DNA from: Pseudomonas lini
GTDB taxonomy: Bacteria > Pseudomonadota > Gammaproteobacteria > Pseudomonadales > Pseudomonadaceae
Assembly: GCF_030812475.1 (NCBI RefSeq)
Contig: NZ_JAUSSR010000011.1
Coordinates: forward strand, 1-64,000
Length of the DNA stretch: 64,000 nt
Direction of reading: 5' to 3'
Each line of letters starts with the position of its first letter. Position 1 is the stretch's first letter. The position numbers and the translations under genes were made by a program. The notes below the pieces were generated by a model. That model searched no databases. It was not told the origin of the DNA and worked only from the letters and a program-made list of their open reading frames with translations. Positions 33,737 to 42,822 of this stretch are shown piece by piece.

Positions 33737-36030
33737 GCCCGCGCTCCTCCTATGAGCTCCACCACTGCATCGAGCAGGGCGTCGTCATGAAAACTGGCTT
33801 TGGCTAGATAATAGTCGGCTCCGGCGTCCAGTCCACGACGGCGGTCTTCTTCGCGATCCTTGTAGGACACCACCATGACCGGCAGGGATTGCAGGCGATT
33901 GTCCCGGCGCAACAGAGACACCAGCTCGATGCCATCCATGCGCGGCATATCGATATCGGTGATCAGCAAATCGAAATCCTCCGAACGCAGGGCGTTCCAG
34001 CCATCCATGCCGTCCACCGCCACGGCCACGTCATACCCGCGATTGAGCAACAACTTGCGCTGCAGCTCGCGAACGGTCAGTGAGTCGTCGACCACCAGGA
34101 TCCGTTTGCGAGCGGCTTCGACGACCTGGCTGCCCTGTCGCGCGATACGCTCCAGACGCCCGGTGTTGAGCAGTTTGTCAACCGAGCGCAGCATATCTTC
34201 GACGTCGACGATCAGCACTACCGAACCGTCGTCGAGCAAGGCCCCGGCGGAAATGTCCTGGACCTTGCCCAGGCGTTCGTCCAGCGGTAATACGACCAGC
34301 GTCCGCTCGCCGATAAAACGCTCGACGGCCACACCGTAGATGGCCTCGCGCTCACGAATGACCACCACCTTGAGGGTCTGCTGACCGCTCTGGCTCGCCG
34401 GGCGCTGCAACAGCTGGCTGGCGGCGACCAGCCCGACGTGCCGGCCCTCGTGCCAGAAGTGCTGACGGCCCTCGACCTGCACGATGTCCGCCGGCTCCAG
34501 GTCGCACATGCGCTCGATGTGGGCCAGTGGAAACGCATAGGCCTCGTTACCGACTTCCACCACCAGGCTGCGCACCACCGACAGGGTCAGCGGCACTTCG
34601 AGGTGGAAATGACTGCCCTCGCCCGCCGCTTGCTCCAGCACTACCGCGCCGCGCAACTGCCGGACCATGTGTTGCACCGCGTCCAGCCCGACACCGCGCC
34701 CGGAGATTTCGGTGACTGTGTCCCGCAAGCTGAAACCCGGCAGGAACAGGAATGTCAGCAGTTCCTCTTCGCTCAGTTGCGCGGCAGTCTCAGCCGGGGA
34801 CAATTGCCGCTCGACAATGCTACGGCGGACCTTTTCCAGATCGACACCGTTGCCGTCGTCGCTCAACTCCAGTACCAGCAGACCGGCCTGGTGCGAGGCG
34901 CGCAGACGGATAACGCCTTCAGCGGGTTTGCCAGCCAGAAGGCGCTGTTCCGGGGATTCGATGCCGTGGTCGACGGCGTTACGCAGCAGGTGCGTCAGCG
35001 GCGCTTCGAGTTTTTCCAAAACGTCGCGATCGACCTGGGTTTTCTCGCCCTCGATCTCCAGCCGCACCTGCTTGCCCAGGCTACGGCCAAGGTCGCGGAC
35101 CATCCGCACTTGCCCGCCCAACACATCGGCAAACGGGCGCATGCGACAGGCCAGCGCCGTGTCGTACAAGACTTGTGCCCGTTGACTGGCCTGCCAGGCG
35201 AACTCATCCAGCTCGGTGTTTTTTTCCACCAGCAATTGCTGGGATTCGGCCAGCAGCCGACGGGCATCGTCGAGGGCCTCCCGGGCCTCCAGGCTCAAGG
35301 CATGCTCCTTGAGATGGACGTTGAGGTTTTCCAGGGCCCGCAGGCCGTTGCTCTGCAGGCGCTTGAGCCGCTGCATGGTGGCCAGGTGCGGCTTGAGCCG
35401 CAGGGTTTCCACCAGGGATTTGCTCGACAGGTCGAGCAGGCTGTTCAACCGCTCGGCAGTGACCCGCAGGACCCTCTCACCGGTATCCGTGGAGCGTCTG
35501 GCCCTGGGCGCTGGCTCGACGGGTGCATCGGGTGGCGGTTCGACTTCCAGCACCGGCATCGTCAGCTCAACCCCGGTGGCTTGCAGCAGATCCTCGGCCA
35601 TGAACGGCGCGATGGGGGTACTGATCGGCACGGCAAGCGCCAGCGGATCCAGCAAACGAGCCATCAAGGCGACATAGGCCTCGATATCCGCCGGGCCCGG
35701 ATTGTTGTCGGGGGTTGCGATGTGCATCAGCAGATCGGTGCCTTGCAACAGCGCATCGATGTGCTCGGGGCGCAGGTACAGGCGCCCTTCCTGGGCGCTG
35801 ACCAGGCAATCTTCCATCACATGGGCCACGCTGACGCCGGCATCGACACCGACGATCCGCGCGGCGCCCTTGAGCGAATGCGCCGCGCGCATGCACGATT
35901 CGAGATGATCGGCCTGGGTCGGATCGCGCTCCAGCGCCAGCAGACCTGCGCTCAGCACCTGGGTCTGGGCTTCGGCTTCCAGGCTGAACAGCTCCAGCAA
36001 CGAGGAGTCGCGCAATTGCTCTGGGGTCAT
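33733..36030 (-). CDS. wspE: Hybrid CheA-type histidine kinase WspE
   Basis: Kinase of the Wsp complex; passes phosphate to WspR and WspF. It has 765 residues. N-terminal HPt domain with phospho-accepting His51 in AAHSLKGAARIVG, a dimerisation/linker part, HATPase domain (LRNAVDHGIESPEQR, then LELSDDGNGVD and SGRGVGLDAV), a CheW-like domain, and a C-terminal receiver with LLITDIDMPRMDG. It overlaps its neighbours wspD and wspF by four bases each. Confidence 0.96.
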   Translation of the reverse strand: MTPEQLRDSSLLELFSLEAEAQTQVLSAGLLALERDPTQADHLESCMRAAHSLKGAARIVGVDAGVSVAHVMEDCLVSAQEGRLYLRPEHIDALLQGTDLLMHIATPDNNPGPADIEAYVALMARLLDPLALAVPISTPIAPFMAEDLLQATGVELTMPVLEVEPPPDAPVEPAPRARRSTDTGERVLRVTAERLNSLLDLSSKSLVETLRLKPHLATMQRLKRLQSNGLRALENLNVHLKEHALSLEAREALDDARRLLAESQQLLVEKNTELDEFAWQASQRAQVLYDTALACRMRPFADVLGGQVRMVRDLGRSLGKQVRLEIEGEKTQVDRDVLEKLEAPLTHLLRNAVDHGIESPEQRLLAGKPAEGVIRLRASHQAGLLVLELSDDGNGVDLEKVRRSIVERQLSPAETAAQLSEEELLTFLFLPGFSLRDTVTEISGRGVGLDAVQHMVRQLRGAVVLEQAAGEGSHFHLEVPLTLSVVRSLVVEVGNEAYAFPLAHIERMCDLEPADIVQVEGRQHFWHEGRHVGLVAASQLLQRPASQSGQQTLKVVVIREREAIYGVAVERFIGERTLVVLPLDERLGKVQDISAGALLDDGSVVLIVDVEDMLRSVDKLLNTGRLERIARQGSQVVEAARKRILVVDDSLTVRELQRKLLLNRGYDVAVAVDGMDGWNALRSEDFDLLITDIDMPRMDGIELVSLLRRDNRLQSLPVMVVSYKDREEDRRRGLDAGADYYLAKASFHDDALLDAVVELIGGARA

Positions 36031-36710
36031 GTAAGGCTCCGGGTCACGGCGGACAGCAACTGCTCTTCATCCAGCCAACGCAGGCTGCGGCCTTTGAATG
36101 GCAACACACCACGGGTGAATTTAGCGCTGGCCTGGGTCCCCGAGCGCGATGCCGCCTCGAGGATGTGTTCATCGATGGCATGAATGCCGTCCACTTCATC
36201 CACCGGCACCACCACCGGCCCGCCGTGGGCGGCGATGATCAGCATCCGCGGCATGACCCGCATGTCGGACGCCACGCTACCCGTCCCATCGAGGCCGAGC
36301 AGTTCGACCAGGGACAGGCATGCCACCAGAGCACCGCGCACGTTAGCCACGCCGAGCAAGGCTCGGGAACGCTGGTGCGGCAAGGAGTGAATCGCTTGCA
36401 GTGGCGCGACTTCCACCAGGCTGCGGGTGGCCAGGCCCAGCCACTCTTCGCCAAGCCGGAACATCAACAGCGAACGGGTTTTCACCTCGCTCTCGGCCGC
36501 TGTCGACACTTGCCCGCGATCTTTCTGCTGCAACGCATAGCGGTCGAGCAGGCGCGTCGCGGCCGCTGAATACACCGCGCAATTGCGGCAGTGAATGTGT
36601 TCGCTCAGCAGCGGGCAGGACTTGTCGCCATGGACACCGATGCGGTTCCAGCAGTCGTCGATGGCCTGGGCATCTTCATGGGTGAGACTAAAGTTGTCGG
36701 CGGCGATCAT
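36027..36710 (-). CDS. wspD: CheW-like coupling protein WspD
   Basis: Coupler that connects receptor WspA and kinase WspE at the membrane. It has 227 residues. An N-terminal extension of about 80 residues (CWNRIGVHGDKSCPLLSEHI, with several cysteines: CPLL, CRNC) precedes the CheW domain (LLMFRLGEEWLGLATRSLVE onwards). The cysteine-rich extension is the feature separating WspD from WspB. Overlaps wspC and wspE by four bases. Confidence 0.94.
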   Translation of the reverse strand: MIAADNFSLTHEDAQAIDDCWNRIGVHGDKSCPLLSEHIHCRNCAVYSAAATRLLDRYALQQKDRGQVSTAAESEVKTRSLLMFRLGEEWLGLATRSLVEVAPLQAIHSLPHQRSRALLGVANVRGALVACLSLVELLGLDGTGSVASDMRVMPRMLIIAAHGGPVVVPVDEVDGIHAIDEHILEAASRSGTQASAKFTRGVLPFKGRSLRWLDEEQLLSAVTRSLT

Positions 36711-37975
36711 CGTTTACGCTCACTGTCAGCGGTGCGCTCACTGCGAGCGGCGCGGTCCTGCAATCGCCGGGCACCCGCCGTGTCGCCCTGGGATTGCAGC
36801 AACGCGGCCAAGTGCATCAACGCGTCGGAATGTTGCGGTTCGAGGTACAAGGCCTTGCGGTAATACCCCTGGGCTTCGAAGGCACTGCCGGCGACATCGC
36901 TGAGCAGCCCCAGCCAGTAAAACACTTGGGCTACCGGCTCGTGATTGCGCAAATAGCTGTCACAGGCCGCACGGGCCTCGGCACTTTTGCCTTCGTTAGC
37001 CAGTGCGGCGATGTTTGCCAGCAGCACGGCAGAGTCCGGGTTGGCCGTTCTGGCCATGACCGGTAGTGGCGCCACCGTGGCGAACGGGCGGCTGCGTACG
37101 GGCGGCGGTGTTACGCTGCGCACCGGTTGGCGCACGGGTAGCGCCGTTGGAACGAAAGTCGCTGACACCGGCTGGGCCTCGTGATGGCGACTGAATGCAA
37201 AGGACTGCGCAATGCCGATCGAGCGCATGCCAAAGCGCCCCAGCAGACTGCCCTCCGCAGGGCCGATGAACAGCACGCCATCAACATGGGTCAGACGCTT
37301 GAGCACTTCAAAAACCTGCTGTTGGGTCGGCAGGTCAAAATAGATCAACAGGTTGCGACAGAACACGAAATCATAGGGTGGCTCATTGGCGAGCAAGGTT
37401 GGATCGAGCAGATTGCCGACCTGCAAGCGCACTTGCTCACGTACCCGCTCGTCGAGGCGATAGCCGTCGTTTTCGACAGTGAAATGCCGGTCGCGAAACT
37501 CGATATCCTGACCACGAAATGAATTCTTGCCGTACACCGCACGCTTGGCTTTTTCCACCGACAGCGGACTGACGTCCATGCCCTCGACCTTGAACTGATG
37601 CGGCTTGAACCCGGCATCGAGCAGCGCCATGGCGATGGAATAGGGTTCTTCACCGGTGGAACACGGCAGGCTGAGAATCCGCAGGGCGCGCATGTTATTG
37701 AGGTCGGCCAGGCGCCTGGCGGCCAGTTTCGCCAATGTGGCGAAGGATTCCGGATACCGGAAAAACCAGGTTTCAGGAACGATCACCGCTTCGATCAGCG
37801 CCTGCTGCTCATCCCGCGAGCCTTGCAAAATGTGCCAATACTCGTCTGCCGTCAGCGCCTTCGATGTCGTGCTGCGCTGGCGCACCGCACGCTCGATGAT
37901 CGCCGGACCCACCGAGGTGACGTCGAGGCCGATGCGTTCCTTGAGGAAATCGAAGAACCGTTGATCACTGTTCAT
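36707..37975 (-). CDS. wspC: CheR-type methyltransferase WspC with TPR tail
   Basis: SAM-dependent enzyme that methylates glutamates on WspA. It has 422 residues. CheR domain at residues 1-270 with PETWFFRYPESF, the SAM site LRILSLPCSTGEEPYSIAM and FVFCRNLLIYFD. A Pro-rich linker (VRSVTPPPVRSRPF) leads to a C-terminal TPR-like region (FYWLGLLSDVAGSAFEAQGY, then LYLEPQHSDALMHLAALL) for protein contacts. The start at 37975 overlaps the wspB stop. Confidence 0.95.
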   Translation of the reverse strand: MNSDQRFFDFLKERIGLDVTSVGPAIIERAVRQRSTTSKALTADEYWHILQGSRDEQQALIEAVIVPETWFFRYPESFATLAKLAARRLADLNNMRALRILSLPCSTGEEPYSIAMALLDAGFKPHQFKVEGMDVSPLSVEKAKRAVYGKNSFRGQDIEFRDRHFTVENDGYRLDERVREQVRLQVGNLLDPTLLANEPPYDFVFCRNLLIYFDLPTQQQVFEVLKRLTHVDGVLFIGPAEGSLLGRFGMRSIGIAQSFAFSRHHEAQPVSATFVPTALPVRQPVRSVTPPPVRSRPFATVAPLPVMARTANPDSAVLLANIAALANEGKSAEARAACDSYLRNHEPVAQVFYWLGLLSDVAGSAFEAQGYYRKALYLEPQHSDALMHLAALLQSQGDTAGARRLQDRAARSERTADSERKR

Positions 37976-38508
37976 GGGCGCCCCTCGAGCAGCGCCGGAT
38001 CCAGCGGCGGATACGGAAACAGCAGCGCACGAACTGGCTCGCTCAACAGATCGGCGACCCGGACCCATTGCAGCAGCCCTTGCGCGTCTTCTCGAACAGG
38101 CCCGAGATAGGGGGCCTGGGGATTATCCAGGCCATAAGGCTGAAAATCGGCCGGATTGCAGCGCAAGGTATCGGTGGCCTGTTCCAGGATCAGCCCTAGC
38201 ACCTGCGCCTTGAAGGTCTCGTCCGGACGGTAGTTGACCAGGACCAATCGTGTGCTGGTGCGAGCCTGGGCAGGGGCACCGAACGTCAGTGCACTGAGGT
38301 CGATCACCGGCACGACCAAGCCGCGATGGGCGAACACCCCGGCCACCCAGGCCGGTGCCTTGGCTATCGGTTTCAACGGCAGGCGCGGCAGCACTTCCAC
38401 CACCTCGATGGCCTGTAAGGCGTAGCGCTCGTTGCCGATGCGGAACACCAGGAACAACGCTTGCACCGCCGGTTTTACGGCGGCGCGCTTGACCGTGAGT
38501 TCGCTCAT
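37972..38508 (-). CDS. wspB: CheW-like coupling protein WspB
   Basis: A 178-residue scaffold protein made of one CheW domain (LFLVFRIGNERYALQAIEVV from residue 18; VAGVFAHRGLVVPVIDLSAL in the middle). It joins WspA receptors to the WspE kinase. Its start codon shares one base with the wspA stop, and its end overlaps wspC by four bases. Confidence 0.94.
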   Translation of the reverse strand: MSELTVKRAAVKPAVQALFLVFRIGNERYALQAIEVVEVLPRLPLKPIAKAPAWVAGVFAHRGLVVPVIDLSALTFGAPAQARTSTRLVLVNYRPDETFKAQVLGLILEQATDTLRCNPADFQPYGLDNPQAPYLGPVREDAQGLLQWVRVADLLSEPVRALLFPYPPLDPALLEGRP

Positions 38509-40130
38509 CAGACTTTGAATCGCGAAACGCCGCTACGCAGCCCTACAGCGACCTGGCTCAATTCGTCGATGGCGAAACTGGCCTGGCGCAGCGACTCGAC
38601 GGTCTGGCTGCTGGCATCGCCCAGTTGCACCAGCGCATGGTTGATTTGTTCCGCGCCCGTGGCCTGGGCCTGCATGCCTTCGTTGACCATCAACACCCGC
38701 GGCGCCAACGCCTGGACCTGATGAATGATCTGCGACAGCTGCTCCCCGATTTGCTGCACTTCTGACATGCCGCGGCGCACTTCTTCAGAGAACTTGTCCA
38801 TGCCCATGACCCCGGCCGACACGGCCGACTGGATCTCGCGCACCATCTGTTCGATGTCATAGGTGGCGACGGCGGTCTGGTCCGCCAGGCGGCGCACTTC
38901 GGTGGCCACCACGGCAAACCCGCGGCCATATTCACCGGCCTTTTCCGCTTCGATGGCGGCGTTCAGCGACAACAGGTTGGTCTGGTCGGCCACCTTGACG
39001 ATGGTCACGACCACCTGATTGATATTGCCGGCCTTCTCGTTGAGGATCGCCAGCTTGGCGTTGACCAGATCCGCCGCGCCCATGACCGAGTGCATGGTCT
39101 CCTCCATCCGCGCCAACCCTTGCTGCCCGGAACCGGCGAGCACCGAGGCCTGATCGGCGGCGGTGGAGACTTCGGTCATGGTGCGCACCAGATCGCGGGA
39201 AGTGGCGGCGATTTCCCGGGAAGTCGCACCGATTTCCGTGGTGGTGGCAGCGGTTTCGGTGGCGGTGGCTTGTTGTTGCTTGGAGGTGGCGGCGATTTCG
39301 GTCACCGAGGTGGTGACCTGCACCGAGGAACGCTGGGCCTGGGACACCAAGGATGTCAGCTCGGCCATCATGTCATTGAAGCCGGTTTCCACCGCGCCGA
39401 ATTCGTCCTTGCGGGCAAGGTTCAGGCGACGACTGAGGTCGCCGGTGCGCATGACTTCGAGTATTTCAACGATCCGGTTCATCGGCGCCATGATGGCGCG
39501 CATCAACAGCAGGCCGCAGAGGCCGGCGGCCAGGACCGCAATCAACAGGGAGATACCCATGACGATTTTTGCGGTGAGCACTGCGTCATCGATGTTTGCG
39601 ATGTCCAGGTCCGCCACCGCTTTGTTTTCGCGCAATATGTCATTGAGTTTCATGCGCCCCGCGGTCCAGATCGGGGTTAGCTGCTCGTTGAACAGCTTGA
39701 TGGCTTGCGCTTCCTCATTGCGCTGATGCAAGTCGAGCACCGCCGCCAGGGACTTGTGGTAATTCTCGTTGTGTTTCTCGAAGGTGGCGAACTCAACCTT
39801 GTCTTCATCCGTAGTGACGGTACCGCGATAGTTGCCTATCTGTTCCTGCAGACGAGACTCGAATAATTTGAAGTCAGCGACATTCTCGGCACTGACGCCC
39901 TGCCCCTCTTTCAAACCGAGCATTTCCTGGATCCGCAGATAGCTGTCGGACCAGGCGCCACGGATCATCGAGCTGTAATACACCCCGGGAAGTGCGTCTT
40001 CGCGAACGCTGGCTTCGCTTTCCTCGATCTTCAACAGCCGTGAGTACGAGACGACGACCATCAGCAGCATGATGGCGATTATTACCGCAAAGCTCGCCAA
40101 GATCCGTTGGCGCAACGTCCAGTTCTTCAC
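38508..40130 (-). CDS. wspA: Methyl-accepting chemotaxis protein WspA
   Basis: Membrane receptor of the Wsp surface-sensing system. It has 540 residues: TM1 at about residues 12-32, a four-helix-bundle periplasmic sensor, TM2 at about 188-210, a HAMP linker and the cytoplasmic signalling domain with the hairpin tip DQTNLLSLNAAIEAEKAGEY. The start is GTG at 40130 with GAGGA six bases upstream, giving the conserved MKNWTLRQRILASF. First gene of the seven-gene operon wspABCDEFR, all overlapping or nearly so. Confidence 0.95.
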   Translation of the reverse strand: MKNWTLRQRILASFAVIIAIMLLMVVVSYSRLLKIEESEASVREDALPGVYYSSMIRGAWSDSYLRIQEMLGLKEGQGVSAENVADFKLFESRLQEQIGNYRGTVTTDEDKVEFATFEKHNENYHKSLAAVLDLHQRNEEAQAIKLFNEQLTPIWTAGRMKLNDILRENKAVADLDIANIDDAVLTAKIVMGISLLIAVLAAGLCGLLLMRAIMAPMNRIVEILEVMRTGDLSRRLNLARKDEFGAVETGFNDMMAELTSLVSQAQRSSVQVTTSVTEIAATSKQQQATATETAATTTEIGATSREIAATSRDLVRTMTEVSTAADQASVLAGSGQQGLARMEETMHSVMGAADLVNAKLAILNEKAGNINQVVVTIVKVADQTNLLSLNAAIEAEKAGEYGRGFAVVATEVRRLADQTAVATYDIEQMVREIQSAVSAGVMGMDKFSEEVRRGMSEVQQIGEQLSQIIHQVQALAPRVLMVNEGMQAQATGAEQINHALVQLGDASSQTVESLRQASFAIDELSQVAVGLRSGVSRFKV

Positions 40131-40256
40131 AGTCAGTCCTCGAGGTATTTCCAAATGCTGCGGAGTATAGCCGAGGGAGGTGTTTCAATATTAAAACGAA
40201 TGCGGGGCACGTCTCAGAATGGCAAATCAAGGATGTGCCTGGACTGAGAATCCCCC

Positions 40257-40451
40257 CTGTAGGAGCTGGCTTGCCAGCGAAGACGACGGTCTGGAGGGTG
40301 ATGCAGGACTTGAGGGCTTCTTCGCCGGCAAGCCGGCTCCTACAGGAGATGGCTGCCAGCGATGGCGGTCTGGGGAGTGATGCAAGACTTGAAGGCCCCT
40401 TCGCTGGCAAGCCAGCTCCTACAGGGGCCTTTCGCCAGGCTGGCTCCTACA
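40257..40451. repeat. Compound REP cluster with a 79-bp tandem duplication
   Basis: Four to five REP arms in 195 bases. The segment GGTCTGGAGGGTGATGCAGG at 40288 recurs as GGTCTGGGGAGTGATGCAAG at 40367, each followed by a REP arm, so a unit of about 79 bases has been duplicated. It fills the gap between divergent-promoter wspA and the DUF533 gene end. Confidence 0.85.
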
Positions 40452-41169
40452 TCGAAGCCTGGCGCACCTGCTTCTCCAGCTCGGCCTTCAACCCCGGCTC
40501 CAGCTTCAGCTGACGCGCCAGTTCATCCAGGTAGGACTTCTCCATGAAGTTCTCCTCGTCTACCAGCATCACACTGGCGATGTACATCTCGGCGGCCATT
40601 TCCGGGGTGCTGGCGGCCCGTGCGACGTCGGCGGGATCAAGGGGTTTGTTGAGCTCGGCGTGCAGCCAGTGCTGCAGTTCCTGATCGTTGTCGAGTTTGG
40701 TGAACTCGCCCTCGATCAATTCGCGCTCCCGTGCATCGACGTGGCCGTCAGCCTTGGCCGCCGCCACCAGTGCCTTGAGGATCGCCTGACTGTGCTGCTC
40801 GACCTGGGCGGCCGGCAAGCGGTCGATGGTCTGGGGTTCGGTGTTCGATGCCGTGCCCTGCTGGGCCTGCCAATTGCCATACGCCTTGTAGGCAATCACT
40901 CCCAGGGCCGCCAGGCCGCCGTAGATCGCGACCTTGCCGCCGACCTTGCGCACCTTCTTGTTACCCAGCAGCAGGCCCATGGCCCCGGCTGCCAGGGCGC
41001 CACCGCCAGCGCCGGAGAGCATCCCGCCCAAGCCGCCCGAGCCACCGGCACCGCCGAGCAAACCACCCAGCCCACCGGCAGACGATTTGTTCTGCGGTCT
41101 GCCGCTCTTGTTCTGCAACAGGTCCTGGCCGGACTTGAGTAGCTGATCGAGCAATCCACGGGTGTTCAT
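40447..41169 (-). CDS. DUF533 (YebE-like) protein with TerB-like C-terminus
   Basis: A 240-residue protein. The N-terminal third is Gly-rich (GGLGGLLGGAGGSGGLGGML, residues 28-50) and leads to a hydrophobic segment around residues 85-95 (KVAIYGGLAALGVIAYKAYG). The C-terminal domain (residues 125-235, KALVAAAKADGHVDARERE) is an all-helical TerB-like DUF533 fold. Homologues are inner-membrane proteins of unknown role. Start at 41169 gives MNTRGLLDQLLKSGQD, preceded by GGAGGCGG. Confidence 0.87.
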   Translation of the reverse strand: MNTRGLLDQLLKSGQDLLQNKSGRPQNKSSAGGLGGLLGGAGGSGGLGGMLSGAGGGALAAGAMGLLLGNKKVRKVGGKVAIYGGLAALGVIAYKAYGNWQAQQGTASNTEPQTIDRLPAAQVEQHSQAILKALVAAAKADGHVDARERELIEGEFTKLDNDQELQHWLHAELNKPLDPADVARAASTPEMAAEMYIASVMLVDEENFMEKSYLDELARQLKLEPGLKAELEKQVRQASM

Positions 41170-41470
41170 GTTCCGCCTCCAAAAAGGGGTTATCCGGATC
41201 AATAAGGCCACCAGACTAGATGGAAAGTGCCCGAAACCCCTGTGCGAGAGTGCTTCCAGATGTTGCTTGATCCAGCGCGGCGTCAAGCGCACCGGCTGCG
41301 GCAAGGATAGGCCCGGTGAATCGCCGCCCGGCCCCAGCGTTGTTCGGCAATCCGGCTCGCCACGGACAGCATTTATAAAAAGCGCACTACGCTAACAATT
41401 AGCCGTACCGGCAATGGCTCCACCACGTTCAGAAACCGCCTCGACCATAATTAAAGAAGAGGGAAACACC
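41170..41470 (+). other. Intergenic leader before the ydc-type operon
   Basis: No gene is supported in these 301 bases. The 3' half carries an AT-richer stretch (TTTATAAAAAGCGCACTACG near 41370) that could hold a promoter of the downstream operon. I see no clear sigma-54 or operator motif. Confidence 0.4.
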
Positions 41471-42622
41471 ATGTTCGTGCACAAGACCGCACTGCTCAGT
41501 GCAATCACCACCGCACTGCTGACCAGTGCCAGCATCCAGGCGGCCGAACCGCTGAAGGCCGTCGGTGCCGGTGAAGGCCAGCTGGATATCGTGGCCTGGC
41601 CTGGCTACATCGAACGTGGCGAGAGCGACAAGGCCTACGACTGGGTCACCGGTTTCGAGAAGGAAACCGGGTGCAAGGTCAACGTCAAGACGGCCGCCAC
41701 GTCCGATGAGATGGTCAGCCTGATGACCAAGGGCGGTTATGACCTGGTCACCGCGTCGGGTGATGCGTCCCTGCGCCTGGTCGCCGGCAAGCGTGTGCAG
41801 CCGATCAACACGGCGTTGATTGCGAACTGGAAGAACATTGACCCTCGTCTCAAGGATGGCCCGTGGTATGTCGTCGATAAAAAGACCTACGGCACCCCAT
41901 ACCAATGGGGTCCGAACGTGTTGATGTACAACACCAACGTGTTCAAGACCGCCCCCGACAGCTGGAGTGTGGTATTCGAGGAACAGACATTGCCGGACGG
42001 CAAGTCCAACAAGGGCCGGGTCCAGGCCTACGATGGTCCGATCTATATCGCCGACGCGGCGCTCTACCTCAAGGCAACACGGCCGGAACTGGGAATCAAG
42101 GACCCGTACCAGCTCAACGAAGAACAATACAAGGCGGCACTGGACCTGCTGCGCAAGCAACAGCCGTTGATCCACCGCTACTGGCATGACGCAACCGTGC
42201 AGATGAGCGACGTCAAGAACGAAGGTGTCGTGGCGTCCAGCACCTGGGGCTACATGGTCAATGGCCTGGTGGCGGACAAGCAGCCTATTGCCTCGGTTAT
42301 TCCCAAGGAAGGCGCAACAGGCTGGGCCGACACCACCATGTTGCATGCCGAGGCCAAGCATCCCAATTGTGCCTACAAGTGGATGGACTGGTCGCTGCAA
42401 CCGAAAGTACAGGGTGACCTCGCGGCGTGGTTCGGCTCGCTGCCGGCGGTTCCTGCAGCGTGCAACGAGAGCGAATTGCTCGGCGCCGAAGGTTGCAAGA
42501 CCAACGGTTTCGACCAGTTCGAGAAGATCGCTTTCTGGAAAACCCCGCAGGCAGAAGGGGGCAAGTTCGTGCCTTACAGCCGCTGGACCCAGGATTACAT
42601 CGCGATCATGGGCGGCAGATAA
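41471..42622 (+). CDS. ydcS: ABC transporter substrate-binding protein, YdcS-like
   Basis: Periplasmic binding protein of the spermidine/putrescine (PotD/YdcS) family, 383 residues. Signal peptide at residues 1-24 (cleavage near IQAAEP). The mature protein starts LDIVAWPGYIERGESD, which is diagnostic for this group, then GYDLVTASGDASLRLV and YGTPYQWGPNVLMYN. AAGAGGGAAAC is a good ribosome-binding site. The order binding protein, ATPase, two permeases, aminobutyraldehyde dehydrogenase equals E. coli ydcSTUV-patD, suggesting uptake of putrescine or a related polyamine. Confidence 0.88.
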   Translation: MFVHKTALLSAITTALLTSASIQAAEPLKAVGAGEGQLDIVAWPGYIERGESDKAYDWVTGFEKETGCKVNVKTAATSDEMVSLMTKGGYDLVTASGDASLRLVAGKRVQPINTALIANWKNIDPRLKDGPWYVVDKKTYGTPYQWGPNVLMYNTNVFKTAPDSWSVVFEEQTLPDGKSNKGRVQAYDGPIYIADAALYLKATRPELGIKDPYQLNEEQYKAALDLLRKQQPLIHRYWHDATVQMSDVKNEGVVASSTWGYMVNGLVADKQPIASVIPKEGATGWADTTMLHAEAKHPNCAYKWMDWSLQPKVQGDLAAWFGSLPAVPAACNESELLGAEGCKTNGFDQFEKIAFWKTPQAEGGKFVPYSRWTQDYIAIMGGR

Positions 42623-42638
42623 CACACCGCCACTGATT

Positions 42639-42751
42639 GATCGTTCCCACGCTCTGCGTGGGAATGCATCACCGGACGCTCCGCGTCCATTCGCGCAAAA
42701 ATGACGCAGAGCGTCACCGGCGGCATTCCCACGCAGAGCATGGGAACGATC
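42639..42751. repeat. Long imperfect palindrome with nested hairpins
   Basis: The ends are mirror images (GATCGTTCCCACGC and GGGAACGATC). Nested inside are CCCACGC-TCT-GCGTGGG, GGACGC-TCC-GCGTCC and TGACGC-AGA-GCGTCA. It sits between the binding protein and the ATPase gene of one operon, where it may stabilise the upstream mRNA. I recall this GTTCCCACGC repeat from many Pseudomonas genomes. Confidence 0.85.
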
Positions 42752-42822
42752 ATTGATTCAGACTTTTCAGAAGTCCAGGCAGGGCCGCTGTGACGGCCCT
42801 CGCCTTTTTGGAGCACCGCACC

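Noticed and set aside
34438..36183. A 581-codon plus-strand open frame
   Set aside because: Antisense to wspE; no recognisable domain and the wsp genes on the other strand are certain.
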